In this document: one piece after another, positions 17,489 to 26,419 of the stretch
Layout: every line of letters begins with the position of its first letter
Position numbering within the stretch: the stretch's first letter is position 1
Notes under the pieces: generated by a model
The model's input: only the letters and a program-made list of their open reading frames with translations
The model's database searches: none
Told to the model about the DNA's origin: nothing
Made by a program: the position numbers and the translations under genes
Assembly: GCF_900177675.1 (NCBI RefSeq)
Contig: NZ_FXWM01000001.1
Span: 5,651,001-5,715,000, forward strand
Source: Bacillus sp. OV166
GTDB taxonomy: Bacteria > Bacillota > Bacilli > Bacillales > Cytobacillaceae
Length of the DNA: 64,000 nt
Direction of reading: 5' to 3'

Positions 17489-19624
17489 TTATTTGTCTTT
17501 TACTCGGAGAAGTCGTAAACCATTTAGAGTCACAATAAGAGTTGCTCCCATGTCTGCGAATATCGCAATCCACAGGGTTAACCAACCTGGAATCACTAAT
17601 AATAATGCTAAAAGTTTAATTCCTAATGAGAAAGTGATATTTTGCTTGATGATAAATAATGCTTTCCTGCTTAGTATAAACGTAAATGGTAGTTTCCCTA
17701 AATCATCTGCCATTAAAGCTATATCAGCTGTTTCTATAGCTGTATCCGTTCCAGCCCCACCCATCGCTATTCCGACTGTCGATGCAGCTAAAGCTGGTGC
17801 ATCATTTACACCGTCTCCGACCATTGCCACACGGTCAAATTTGGTTCTGAGTTCTTTAATAAGTGTTAATTTATCTTGAGGTAAAAGATCCGCATGTATA
17901 TCAGAAACCCCTACCTGCTTTCCTATCGCATTGGCAGTCCCTTTGTTATCACCCGTTAACATGATGGTTTTTTGAATACCTAATGAGTGAAGTTTCTGTA
18001 TCACTGATTTACTGTTCCCTCTCACTTCGTCTGCAACTGCGAGTAGTCCCAATATTTCAGTTGAAGTACCTGCAACCATCACTGTTTTACCTTTATTTTG
18101 CAAGTCAGAAATGGTTGCTTTTAGATTCGATGGAATTTTATTTGATAGGATTTCATCGAATAAATTAGGGCTTCCCACATAATACATTTTACCGCTGACC
18201 CTACCTTTGATGCCTTTACCTGTAATGGAAGTAAAGTCTTCAATCACTAAATCTTGATAAGGTAAGTTTTCCGACTCTGCTTTCTTCATGATTGCTGAAG
18301 CCAAGGGATGCTGAGAACCCTTTTCTAAAGCTGCGATAATGGAAAGAAGTTCATTCGAATTTGCATTTGGTTGAGGTAGATAATCCGTTACAACAGGTAT
18401 TCCTTCTGTTAAGGTACCCGTTTTGTCAAAGGCAATGGCTTTAATGGCTCCCATTTCCTCTAAATGAATCCCACCTTTGATCAGAACACCGTTTCGTGCA
18501 GCATTACCGATCGCAGTAACTATGGACACTGGAGTGGAAATGACAAGAGCACAAGGACAACCAACCACTAATACAGCAAGACCCTGATAAACCCATTTGC
18601 TCCAGTCCCCATCAAATAAAAGTGGTGGAAGTACGGCCACTAACAACGATATGAACATGATTACAGGTGTATAATACTTAGCAAAGCGATCGACAAATGC
18701 TTGAGATGGAGCCCTTTCTGCTTGAGCTTCCTCTACAAGGTGAATAATTTTTGCAATAGTCGTATCGTCCACATGTTTAGTAACTTTTACTTCAAGCATT
18801 CCTTCTTCATTTAGTGTTCCTGCGAACACTTCATCATCTATGGTTTTCGAAACTGGAACAGATTCACCTGTAATCGCAGCTTGATTCACAGCGGATAATC
18901 CTTTAACTACTTTTCCATCCATGGCAATTTTTTGTCCTGGTTTTACAATTAAAATATCCCCAATCCGAATATCGTCCACTTCTACTGTAAATTCTTGATT
19001 ACCTCTTCGTATTAAGGCCTCTTTTGGAGAAATATCCATTAAGGAACGTATCGATTGTCTGGCTTTATCCATTGAATAGGATTCTAGAACCTCACTAATG
19101 GCAAACAGGATGACAACCGTTGCTCCCTCTCCCCACTCACCGATAATTGCTGCTCCAATAACGGCGATCGTCATCAAGGTTCTCATATCAAACTCTAATT
19201 GGAATAAGTTCTTCAATCCTGTCGTAAACAGGCGATGACCGCCTACTAAAATAGAAGCCCCAAACGCTAAAATCGATGAGGTACTCTCTTCACCATACAT
19301 TTGTCCTGACATCCAGCCAATGATCAAGAAAACCAATGAGGCGATAACAGATGAATGTTTTTTCAAAAACGGCTCTTTTTTCTCTTCAAATTTTTGTTTT
19401 TCAGGTATGACTTTTATCTTTTCAAAGGCCCCTGCTTTCTCTATTTCCTCTATAGTCGTTTCACCATAAACTGTAAGTTTAGAAGCACCGAAATTTACAC
19501 TTGCATTAGCAACACCATCCAGGTGTTGTACGTTCTTTTCGAACTTTGTCGCACAGCCCGCTCAGGTGAATCCCTGTACACGGTAAACGGTTTTTTCATT
19601 GGTTTGTTCTAAAGCGTTACTCAT
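17489..19624 (-). CDS. cadA: Cd/Zn/Pb-translocating P1B-type ATPase CadA, interrupted by in-frame TGA at codon 21
   Basis: 711 codons in one frame from ATG 19624 to the stop at 17489, except for TGA at 19562-19564. That TGA replaces the first Cys of the HMA metal-binding motif (GFT-TGA-AGCA, normally GFTCxxC). The rest is intact: the HMA domain to about residue 75, the GxTGES phosphatase motif (ITGESVPV), the CPC metal site (VGCPCALVIS), the DKTGT phosphorylation site, HPLA, and the hinge motif VGDGVNDAPAL. From the TGA to TTG 19366 there is no ATG, GTG or TTG. Options are: a nonsense mutation with loss of the HMA domain and reinitiation at TTG; a sequencing error; or selenocysteine insertion giving UxxC. 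The start overlaps the end of cadC by 8 bp. Confidence 0.85.
19532..19544 (-). other. Small hairpin 17 nt after the cadA TGA (SECIS-like geometry, weak)
   Basis: GTTC-GAAAA-GAAC forms a 4-bp stem whose loop begins with G, about 21 nt after the UGA. TGTGC and GTACA could extend it below a one-sided bulge. This meets only the minimal bacterial SECIS geometry; such hairpins arise often by chance. A second, stronger stem (CAACACC-TGGAT-GGTGTTG, 19510-19528) lies farther away. Confidence 0.25.
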
Positions 19625-19985
19625 GAGATTTCACCTCCTGTTGATGTTCAAATGCAGTCTTAATCAATTGTTTTACATGATCATCATCCAATGAATAGAA
19701 AACTAATTTGCCCTCTTTTCGATATTTCGCTAATCCTAAATTTCGAAGAAGTCGTAAATGGTGGGAAGCAGTAGCCGTTGAACTTCCTACAATGTTTGCC
19801 ACGTCACATACACATAATTCATCTTCTTCACTTAAGGCAAAGGCAATTTTAATTCTAGTATCATCAGATAAGGCTTTGAATATTTGTGATACAGACAGAG
19901 TATCTTGCTGTGAAATAGAACCTTTTAAACGTTTTACTTTGTCTTCATCCACGCAGGTTACTTCACATACATCATCGTGCTTCAT
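19617..19985 (-). CDS. cadC: CadC, ArsR/SmtB-family metal-responsive repressor
   Basis: 122 aa from ATG 19985, the same length as the S. aureus CadC family; GGGCGGTG lies 5 nt upstream. The metal site 1 ligands are visible: an N-terminal Cys pair (VCEVTC) and ELCVCD in the alpha-3 region. The winged helix-turn-helix is around VANIVGSSTATASHHLRLLRN. It represses the cad operon until Cd, Pb or Zn binds. Two matching palindromes flank the promoter, and cadA overlaps its 3' end. Confidence 0.94.
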   Translation of the reverse strand: MKHDDVCEVTCVDEDKVKRLKGSISQQDTLSVSQIFKALSDDTRIKIAFALSEEDELCVCDVANIVGSSTATASHHLRLLRNLGLAKYRKEGKLVFYSLDDDHVKQLIKTAFEHQQEVKSHE

Positions 19986-20003
19986 TTTTTCACCGCCCAT
20001 TAT

Positions 20004-20065
20004 TCAAATGTCTATTTGATTATTAGTATATGTTGGTTCAAAAAAATGGTCAAATGATTATTTGA
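20004..20065 (-). promoter_or_regulatory. cad operon promoter with two CadC operators
   Basis: On the minus strand, TTGACC (20048-20053) and TATACT (20025-20030) are separated by exactly 17 bp. Two perfect palindromes with the same half-sites, TCAAAT-N4-ATTTGA, lie at 20050-20065 (over the -35) and 20004-20019 (just after the -10). This is the expected operator type for ArsR/SmtB repressors, and two sites suggest tight repression. Confidence 0.85.
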
Positions 20066-20149
20066 ATGTTTTTTAGTCTATTCAAGGAATTTCCTCAATT
20101 AAAAGGAATTTCAATTTTCATATTATTTATAATGCTATTGTATTAAATA

Positions 20150-20169
20150 ATATTATAGCGTTATAATAT
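20150..20169 (+). promoter_or_regulatory. Perfect palindrome upstream of amino-acid ABC operon
   Basis: ATATTATA-GCGT-TATAATAT lies 68 bp before the ABC operon start codon. TATAAT inside the right arm could also serve as a -10. It is a candidate operator; no regulator is assigned. Confidence 0.4.
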
Positions 20170-20236
20170 GGCAGTGTGATAATTCGTTAACGTACTAAAG
20201 GGAATTAAAATAAATTGCTAAGGTGGTAGTTCTATT

Positions 20237-21013
20237 ATGAAACGGTTAATACCTATGATTCTAGTAATAGCAGCACTATTCTCGATCCTTACAGGATGTT
20301 CGTCTAAATCATCAGGAGCAAAGGACAACACGCTCGTGATTGGGATTGATGATAAATTTGCCCCGATGGGTTTTCGCGATGAGAACAATAAAATTGTTGG
20401 TTTTGACATTGACTACGCGAATGCTGCTGCTAAAAAGATGGGGAAAAAGGTCAAGTTTCAACCAATTGATTGGAGCACAAAAGAAGCGGAATTAAGCAGT
20501 GGACGGATTGACCTAATTTGGAACGGATACACTATTACGGATGAACGTAAAAAGAAAGTTCTTTTCACGAAGCCATATTTAAAAAATGCACAAGTGGTTG
20601 TTACATTGGCTGATTCAAAGCTTACTAAATTAGATGATTTAAACGGGAAGGTTGTTGGACTGCAAACACTATCTTCTGCAGCTGATGCTTTGGATGCCGC
20701 ACCTATTAAAACTAAAATTAAGACGGTTACCGAATTTGCAGATAATGTCCAGGCCTTAACTGACTTAAAAAGCGGTCGTTTGGATGCAGTAGTAATTGAT
20801 GAAGTTGTTATCGATTATTATATGAAAAAGGAAAAAGAGTCTTTTAAAGTACTTCAAGAATCACTTGCTCCCGAAGAATACGGAATTGGTGTTAAAAAAG
20901 GGAATGAAGCATTACTTGAAAAGCTGCAAAAAGCACTCGATGAGATGAATGAGGATGGCACAGCAGCAGGTATCTCTGAAAAGTGGTTTGGCGAAAATAA
21001 AGTATTAAACTAA
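20237..21013 (+). CDS. Polar amino-acid ABC transporter, solute-binding lipoprotein
   Basis: 258 aa. A lipoprotein signal peptide ends in the lipobox LTGCSS (lipidated Cys about residue 21). The mature part is a family 3 periplasmic-binding-type fold (IDDKFAPMGFRDENN, GFDIDYANA, ITDERKKKVLFTKPY, DAVVIDE), so the ligand is probably a polar amino acid. Cystine, arginine and glutamine cannot be told apart from sequence alone. Start ATG 20237 follows AAGGTGG. It is the first gene of a three-gene import operon. Confidence 0.9.
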   Translation: MKRLIPMILVIAALFSILTGCSSKSSGAKDNTLVIGIDDKFAPMGFRDENNKIVGFDIDYANAAAKKMGKKVKFQPIDWSTKEAELSSGRIDLIWNGYTITDERKKKVLFTKPYLKNAQVVVTLADSKLTKLDDLNGKVVGLQTLSSAADALDAAPIKTKIKTVTEFADNVQALTDLKSGRLDAVVIDEVVIDYYMKKEKESFKVLQESLAPEEYGIGVKKGNEALLEKLQKALDEMNEDGTAAGISEKWFGENKVLN

Positions 21014-21029
21014 TACCGAATATAAGGCG

Positions 21030-21062
21030 AACAGGATTTCCATTGGGAACCCTGTTTTGCTT
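21030..21062 (+). terminator. Intercistronic hairpin with T-run after the solute-binding protein gene
   Basis: AACAGG...CCTGTT hairpin followed by TTGCTTTTGG. It probably allows partial termination or mRNA protection, raising solute-binding protein expression over the permease, which is common in such operons. Confidence 0.5.
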
Positions 21063-21076
21063 TTGGAGGAACTTAT

Positions 21077-21736
21077 ATGTCTTTTGATTATCTGATTTCC
21101 ATACTTAAACCAATGCTCGAAGGCGCCCAGATGACAGTCCTCTTGTTTGTCATTGCGATTGTGGTTTCGATTCCACTTGGGTTTATATTAACTCTGGCTG
21201 TCGGCAGCCGTTTTAAGCCTGTGTCCCTGCTTGCACAAGGATATATTTACGTGATGCGCGGTACACCGCTCTTGCTTCAGCTGTTATTTATCTGTTTCGG
21301 GCTGCCGATGATACCAGTAGTTGGAGAATACTTAGTTTTGGACCGCTTTGTCGCTGCCTGTTTAGGTTTTATCTTGAACTATGCTGCCTATTTCGCCGAA
21401 ATCTTTCGCGGCGGGCTTCTTGCGATTGATAAAGGTCAATTTGAGGCATCGCAAGTGCTCGGCCTGAATAAATGGCAGACGTTAACAAAGGTCATCCTTC
21501 CGCAGATGTTCCGGATCGCCCTTCCCGCTGTCGCGAACGAATCCGTGACATTGGTCAAAGATACCGCACTGCTCTATGCGGTTGCCGTACCGGAATTGTT
21601 ACATTTTGCGCAGACAGCTGTAAACCGCGACTTTACCATCGTTCCTTTCTTCGTCGCCGGTATTATTTACTTGATCATGACGCTCCTCTTAACGATGGTG
21701 TTTAAATGGCTCGAAAAACGGTTCAAATTTGAATAA
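21077..21736 (+). CDS. Polar amino-acid ABC transporter, permease
   Basis: 219 aa with five hydrophobic helices. The HisM/GlnP-type N-terminal segment and the EAA loop (ASQVLGLNKWQTLTKVILPQ, residues about 135-155) bind the ATPase. RGTPLLLQL is the characteristic early motif. It follows the solute-binding gene after a hairpin and precedes the ATPase gene by 15 bp. It forms the membrane channel of the importer. Confidence 0.93.
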   Translation: MSFDYLISILKPMLEGAQMTVLLFVIAIVVSIPLGFILTLAVGSRFKPVSLLAQGYIYVMRGTPLLLQLLFICFGLPMIPVVGEYLVLDRFVAACLGFILNYAAYFAEIFRGGLLAIDKGQFEASQVLGLNKWQTLTKVILPQMFRIALPAVANESVTLVKDTALLYAVAVPELLHFAQTAVNRDFTIVPFFVAGIIYLIMTLLLTMVFKWLEKRFKFE

Positions 21737-21751
21737 GAAGGAGTGGTAACT

Positions 21752-22495
21752 ATGCCTATCATGGAAATAGCTAACCTCAAAAAATCGTATGGGAATTTGG
21801 ATGTCCTAAAACAGATTAGCTTTGATGTAAATAAAAATGATGTGGTAGCCGTCATTGGTCCCTCTGGTTCCGGGAAAAGTACGATGCTCCGCAGTTTGGT
21901 CCATCTTGAAAAAATAGACGGTGGCACGATTTGTGTCTCCGGTAAGCATTTAGTAAAGGACGGCGTCTATGCAAAACCCCTGGAGATAAAAGAGATCAAT
22001 GCAAAAATGGGGATGGTCTTTCAGCATTTTAACCTCTTTCCGCATCTTACGGTGAAAGAAAATTTGGAACTTGCTCCAAAAATGCTGAAGAAGGAAGCGC
22101 CCGCTAAAATTCAGCAACGAAGTAATGAACTACTCGAGAAAATCGGGCTTACTGACCGGGCATCAGCCTATCCAGCCAATCTCTCAGGCGGGCAAAAACA
22201 ACGAGTCGCCATTGCCAGAGCGCTCATGTTAAACCCAGAAATTCTGCTTTTTGATGAGCCTACTTCTGCATTGGACCCCGAATTAACTGGTGAGGTATTA
22301 CAAGTGATGAAGGATCTGGCCGAAGAACACATGACGATGATTGTTGTGACACATGAGATGGGCTTCGCCAAGGAAGTAGCAAACCGGGTTATTTTTATGG
22401 ACAATGGGGAGATTGTGGAATCTGGTTCGCCCGCCGAGTTGTTTACAAACCCTAAGAATGAACGAACGAAGGCTTTCTTGAAGCGTAGCTTATAA
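21752..22495 (+). CDS. Polar amino-acid ABC transporter, ATPase
   Basis: 247 aa from ATG 21752, 8 nt after AAGGAG. Walker A is GPSGSGKST (about residue 35), the Q-loop lies at GMVFQHFNLFPH, the signature is LSGGQKQR, Walker B is LLFDEPTSALDPE, and the switch His lies in VVTHEMGFA. The PAAT-family features match GlnQ/TcyC-like ATPases. Third gene of the importer operon. Confidence 0.95.
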   Translation: MPIMEIANLKKSYGNLDVLKQISFDVNKNDVVAVIGPSGSGKSTMLRSLVHLEKIDGGTICVSGKHLVKDGVYAKPLEIKEINAKMGMVFQHFNLFPHLTVKENLELAPKMLKKEAPAKIQQRSNELLEKIGLTDRASAYPANLSGGQKQRVAIARALMLNPEILLFDEPTSALDPELTGEVLQVMKDLAEEHMTMIVVTHEMGFAKEVANRVIFMDNGEIVESGSPAELFTNPKNERTKAFLKRSL

Positions 22496-22542
22496 GAGTA
22501 TGATTGGATAATAAATGCGGGTTTCGGAGTTCATCGAAGCTT

Positions 22543-22646
22543 CATGAGGACAATCTTCACTTTTCCATGCTGAGTTTTGTCCTCATGAACACTCCATGAG
22601 GACAGTTTTTACTTTTTCATCCTTAGTATTGTCCTTATGAACACTC
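22543..22646. repeat. Two tandem 52-bp units, each an imperfect hairpin
   Basis: Units at 22543-22594 and 22595-22646 start with CATGAGGACA and end with GTCC(T)(C/T)ATGAACACTC. Each forms a stem of about 10-11 bp (CATGAGGACAA with TTGTCCTCATG in unit 1). The copies differ at several positions. They lie between the converging ABC operon and cyd genes and could act as a terminator-like region for both. Confidence 0.75.
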
Positions 22647-22669
22647 CATACCGATTTTGCAGTCAGTTG

Positions 22670-22771
22670 TTATTTATCCACAGAATCATCTTTCGGAGCA
22701 ATCCAGAACGCCACTACAATCGTCACAATCATCACAAGAAACGGGGCATAAAAGAGTAAGAAATCATCCAC
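22670..22771 (-). CDS. cydS: CydS, small subunit of cytochrome bd oxidase
   Basis: 33 aa (start GTG 22771; an ATG at 22777 directly abuts the GGGGGG ribosome-binding site and is less likely). It is a single transmembrane helix with the FYAPFLVMIVTIVVAFWI core and a short charged tail, matching the size, topology and location of CydS, which is seen in the Geobacillus bd oxidase structure. It lies 11 bp after cydB and its ribosome-binding site overlaps the cydB stop. Confidence 0.82.
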   Translation of the reverse strand: MDDFLLFYAPFLVMIVTIVVAFWIAPKDDSVDK

Positions 22772-22782
22772 GTTCATCCCCC

Positions 22783-23811
22783 CTAAGCATGTTCATCATT
22801 TCGATTCCCTTGTACATATTCCTTGTTAAACAGAAACAATTTTAGCAGTAGATACAGCGATGGCAGGAGTAATCCTAACCCTGCAATGAAGGCAACAATC
22901 AGGGCAATCGCCATCGATTGATTTGTAAAACTATCATATAAGGTGAGATAGGGATACAACAAATAGGGATAATGGGAAGCACCATAGGCCAAAAAGGCAA
23001 CCGCAAATTGCCCGACTAATAACCAGAAAGCAAGACCGTAAGAACGCCGCTTCCAGATCAAATAAACGGTTCCAACAAAGAAAACGACGGACAATCCGAA
23101 CAACCACCAAAGGTCGAGTAAGCGCTGATAATGTTCCGGATTGTGCGTCCTCATTTCTATGATAATACCCGCAGCTGTGATAATGGCAGGTCCTGCCCAA
23201 CTAAGCGCATATTTACGTAGAAGGTTCGTTGCAGCTTCATCCTTTGCATGATGGGCATACCATGTCAAGAAAACAGCGGAGATATATAATACGGCAGTCA
23301 GACTAAGGACCACAATACTCCACGATAAAGGACTGGTAAACAAAGCCCAATAATCAAGCACAGGCGCAGAACTTTCCATTGACACAAAGCCGCCTTCTGA
23401 AATCGTCAAGACACTCGACAGCGATGCTGGAATAAATAATCCCGTCAACCCATACAAGATGGTATAGCGCTTATGTTTGAGTCCTCCGTAGGTTGTAAAG
23501 GCATAATAAGCTCCCCGAATCGCTAGCAAAATAATCGCAATGCTTGCCGGCACAAGTAAAGTTGTGCCGAAGTAATAAGCCGTTTTTGGAAAAAAACCAA
23601 CCATCCCGACGAAGAAAAATACTAAAAAGACATTGGTGACTTCCCAAACTGGCGATAAATAGCGTTGAATAATCTTCGTCAAAATATGCTGTTTCCCGGT
23701 TAATGTACTAAACGCGTTAAAAAATCCTGCCCCAAAATCAATGGACGCAATGATAATATATCCAAAGAGAAACACCCCCAATGCGCTTATTCCGACGATT
23801 TCCAGTGTCAT
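22783..23811 (-). CDS. cydB: Cytochrome bd quinol oxidase subunit II (CydB)
   Basis: 342 aa with eight to nine transmembrane helices. The CydB N-terminal motif is seen as FGYIIIASIDFGAGFFNAF, followed by PVWEVTNVFLVFF. With CydA it forms the cytochrome bd-type terminal oxidase that reduces O2 from menaquinol at low oxygen. It overlaps cydA by 4 bp, so translation is coupled. The bd complex lets the cell scavenge O2, fitting the anaerobic-respiration potential at 51-62 kb. Confidence 0.93.
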   Translation of the reverse strand: MTLEIVGISALGVFLFGYIIIASIDFGAGFFNAFSTLTGKQHILTKIIQRYLSPVWEVTNVFLVFFFVGMVGFFPKTAYYFGTTLLVPASIAIILLAIRGAYYAFTTYGGLKHKRYTILYGLTGLFIPASLSSVLTISEGGFVSMESSAPVLDYWALFTSPLSWSIVVLSLTAVLYISAVFLTWYAHHAKDEAATNLLRKYALSWAGPAIITAAGIIIEMRTHNPEHYQRLLDLWWLFGLSVVFFVGTVYLIWKRRSYGLAFWLLVGQFAVAFLAYGASHYPYLLYPYLTLYDSFTNQSMAIALIVAFIAGLGLLLPSLYLLLKLFLFNKEYVQGNRNDEHA

Positions 23812-25154
23812 AGCACATCACCCGCTTTCTCGGAGGCTCTATCGGCCAATTCCTGTTCCACTGTGTTCTTCCGGAACATTCGCCAGAGTACAACTGCACT
23901 GCCAACCCCGAGGACAAGATAAAGCCCCGCAAATAAAACCAACATGATATCCACTTGACCGCTTGTCGTCGCTGCATCTTTAGTTCGTAAAATTCCACGC
24001 AGAACCCATGGCTGACGGCCGACCTCGTCCAACCACCACCCCGCCTCAATCGCAAGAATGGAGAGAGGGCCGCCGAGCACAAGCAGCCAACGAAACCATT
24101 TGGATAAAACGAAACGCCAGTGGCGCCAGGTACCTATTACATATACCAAGGACAAAACGGTCATCCACATCCCAATCGTCACCATCGTATCGAATAAATA
24201 GTGGATATACAGGGGCGGCACTTCATCCTTCGGAAACTGATCAAGTCCTATCACTTTTGCATTAGGAACTTCATGAGCCAGAATGCTGAGTGCAAAGGGA
24301 ATTTTCAGTGCATATTTTACTTCGCCATTATCAAGGACACCGTATAAGACAAGCGGTACACCTTTCCCTGTTTCAAAGTGCCACTCAGCAGCAGCTAATT
24401 TTTCTGGTTGATATTCGGCCAAATACTTTCCGGAGAAATCTCCTAAAAGAGCGGTTGCTACGGAAAAGACGAATCCAAGTTTCATTGTTAAAAACAAAGC
24501 TTTTTTATGATACGCATGGTTTGACCCTTTAAGTAAACGAAAGGCACCAATCGCAGCCAGGACAAACGCTGACGTCATATAGGCGGTGACAACCACATGG
24601 GCTACCTTTGTCGGCATCGCCGGATTAAACATGGCTACAATTGGACTGACATTCACTAATTGGCCATTAACGACATCAAAGCCCTGGGGCGCATTCATAA
24701 ATGCATTGACAATGGTAATAAAAACGGCTGAAAAAGAGGCTCCCAACGCAACTGGAATCAGCAGGAGCAGATGTTTTTTCTGGTCCTTAAACCGATCCCA
24801 AGTATATATGTAAATACCTAAAAAAATCGCTTCAAAGAAAAACGCAAATGTCTCCATAAATAACGGCAGGGCAATCACATTTCCCGCTAACTGCATAAAA
24901 TTGGGCCATAGGAGTGAGAGTTGTAACCCTATCGCGGTTCCGGTCACAACGCCAACTGCCACGGTAATCACAAATCCCCTTGTCCACCTTCGAGCTAATA
25001 AAATATAGTGTTCATCCTGTTTCTTTATCCCAACCCATTGAGCAATCATAATCATTAGTGGAATCCCAACACCAATGGTTGCGTAAATGATGTGAAAAGA
25101 CAAGGTCAATTCTGTTAGGACACGACTAAAAAATACTGCTTCCTCATTACCCAT
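23808..25154 (-). CDS. cydA: Cytochrome bd quinol oxidase subunit I (CydA)
   Basis: 448 aa. CydA carries hemes b558, b595 and d. Ligand candidates are the early His in LSFHIIYATIGVG, the His in NAKVIGLD-flanking sequences, and Met in the later helix. The conserved GRQPWV motif (residues about 385-390) is present. The Q-loop is short, as in Gram-positive bd oxidases. Start ATG 25154 has a GGGGGGAG ribosome-binding site. No Rex operator was recognised in the upstream 130 bp. Confidence 0.94.
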   Translation of the reverse strand: MGNEEAVFFSRVLTELTLSFHIIYATIGVGIPLMIMIAQWVGIKKQDEHYILLARRWTRGFVITVAVGVVTGTAIGLQLSLLWPNFMQLAGNVIALPLFMETFAFFFEAIFLGIYIYTWDRFKDQKKHLLLLIPVALGASFSAVFITIVNAFMNAPQGFDVVNGQLVNVSPIVAMFNPAMPTKVAHVVVTAYMTSAFVLAAIGAFRLLKGSNHAYHKKALFLTMKLGFVFSVATALLGDFSGKYLAEYQPEKLAAAEWHFETGKGVPLVLYGVLDNGEVKYALKIPFALSILAHEVPNAKVIGLDQFPKDEVPPLYIHYLFDTMVTIGMWMTVLSLVYVIGTWRHWRFVLSKWFRWLLVLGGPLSILAIEAGWWLDEVGRQPWVLRGILRTKDAATTSGQVDIMLVLFAGLYLVLGVGSAVVLWRMFRKNTVEQELADRASEKAGDVL

Positions 25155-25170
25155 TTAACTCCCCCCTTTC

Positions 25171-25293
25171 TTATCCTGAAAAAAGCCGTCCAATGATTGA
25201 CAGTCCCATTATGGATGCAACAATAAAAGCCAGCCAAATGAGCTTTCGCTCTTGTTTTTTGTAAATAAAAATCCCACCTAACTTTTGGCTAAT
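25171..25293 (-). pseudogene. Possible remnant of a small membrane protein gene upstream of cydA
   Basis: A stop-to-stop open stretch encodes a positively charged segment (YKKQERK) followed by one hydrophobic helix (LIWLAFIVASIMGLSIIG) and ends 16 bp before cydA. No ATG, GTG or TTG start is in frame. It may be a decayed gene or a fortuitous reading frame. Confidence 0.25.
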
Positions 25294-25401
25294 TTAATTA
25301 ATTAAGCACACTTCTTACATACCATTCCCAAAATTATGGCGGAATATATTTAACTGCACTGGAAAGTATCCGCACACAGAAAAAATAGTGAGAAGTGGTG
25401 G

Positions 25402-26232
25402 TCAGTCAACAATCCCCACCACATTCCCACTATTCATTTTTTTACCAAGACGAACGGTCAAGGTTAATCCAAATTTATGCATTCCCAACATTAGGATTCC
25501 CGCAAACAATTGATCAAGTCTTGTATTAAATGGTGATGGCAGTATATTGAGAGAACTTAATTGGGAAGGTGAGATACAAAGGTTTGCGGTTAGTTGTGTA
25601 AGAAGAGGATTATTCATTCCACCAATAAAGGCAGTTAATATGAAAAGCAAACAGGCAGGCATTAATACAAGCCCGCTCAAAAATAGATAACGTTTATTCT
25701 TCTCCTTTGAACCATACTTCTTCGAGTCAGGAGTTGCTATTGGCCCCCACATCCTAAAAGATAGGACAAACAGCACAAATAGGTACCCATTATGGACAAA
25801 CGAATTTTGAGAGAGAGTCGTTAAAACAACTGGAAAATGGTACATCAAGAACATTGCTCCAAAAGCATAAAGCGCAGCAATTGGCGGTAAGAAAAACTTG
25901 CTTACTCTTACAAAGAGGGAGAGATGACGAATTTGCTGTAGAAATGCATCTGGAATTCCTAGTAAAAATAGAGGTGGGATGATAAAGTATAAAATGCTCA
26001 TTTGCAGCATGTGCAAACTATACGACAAGTGACTTATGATTTCAAATGGACTGCCAAAAGTTCCGTACATAATGATTAAACTGAGGAAAAAAAGCAGGGG
26101 TTTTTTTTGATGAAGCTTTATTTTTGTAAAAGAAAGTACTAAGACTACATATACAACCGCTATACAAATGAGGCAAGCTAGTAATGGGGTATTCCACAAC
26201 GATTGACCTTCCAACCACATCGCATAAAACAT
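25402..26232 (-). CDS. ctaG: CtaG-family cytochrome c oxidase assembly protein
   Basis: 276 aa with about seven transmembrane helices and the caa3 oxidase assembly (CtaG, DUF1404) motifs HMLQMSILYFIIPPLFLLGIP, a conserved His/Met-rich pattern, and the later MYHFPVV region. In Bacillus CtaG is needed for assembly of cytochrome caa3 oxidase, probably in copper delivery. Here it stands alone, away from ctaCDEF and 250 bp upstream of cydA, so this copy may be a paralogue. Start ATG 26232 with AAGGAGGAT. Confidence 0.83.
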   Translation of the reverse strand: MFYAMWLEGQSLWNTPLLACLICIAVVYVVLVLSFTKIKLHQKKPLLFFLSLIIMYGTFGSPFEIISHLSYSLHMLQMSILYFIIPPLFLLGIPDAFLQQIRHLSLFVRVSKFFLPPIAALYAFGAMFLMYHFPVVLTTLSQNSFVHNGYLFVLFVLSFRMWGPIATPDSKKYGSKEKNKRYLFLSGLVLMPACLLFILTAFIGGMNNPLLTQLTANLCISPSQLSSLNILPSPFNTRLDQLFAGILMLGMHKFGLTLTVRLGKKMNSGNVVGIVD

Positions 26233-26419
26233 GAAATCCTCCTTCCACTCAGGACACTTAGACTTCAGAAAATAACCCTTACAGCCAATGAAACTAACTT
26301 TAGATTTTATGTCAAAATGTGTGAATTATTACAAAAAAGAATCCCACCTGAATTCCCTGGAAAGGTAGACAGGCAATAGGAGAGAAACATTTATCACTCC
26401 CTCCCGTCCGTTTAGTTGC

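Noticed and set aside
17489..19366. cadA as a complete 625-residue gene starting at TTG 19366
   Set aside because: The frame continues upstream through a clear HMA domain to ATG 19624; the TTG has no good ribosome-binding site. It is better described as one gene with an internal TGA.
19510..19528. Strong hairpin CAACACC-TGGAT-GGTGTTG after the cadA TGA as the SECIS element
   Set aside because: Its loop is about 41 nt from the UGA, beyond the usual bacterial range; it may be a chance product of the coding sequence.
22543..22646. CRISPR array
   Set aside because: Two head-to-tail units with no unique spacers and no cas genes; a palindromic tandem repeat explains it.
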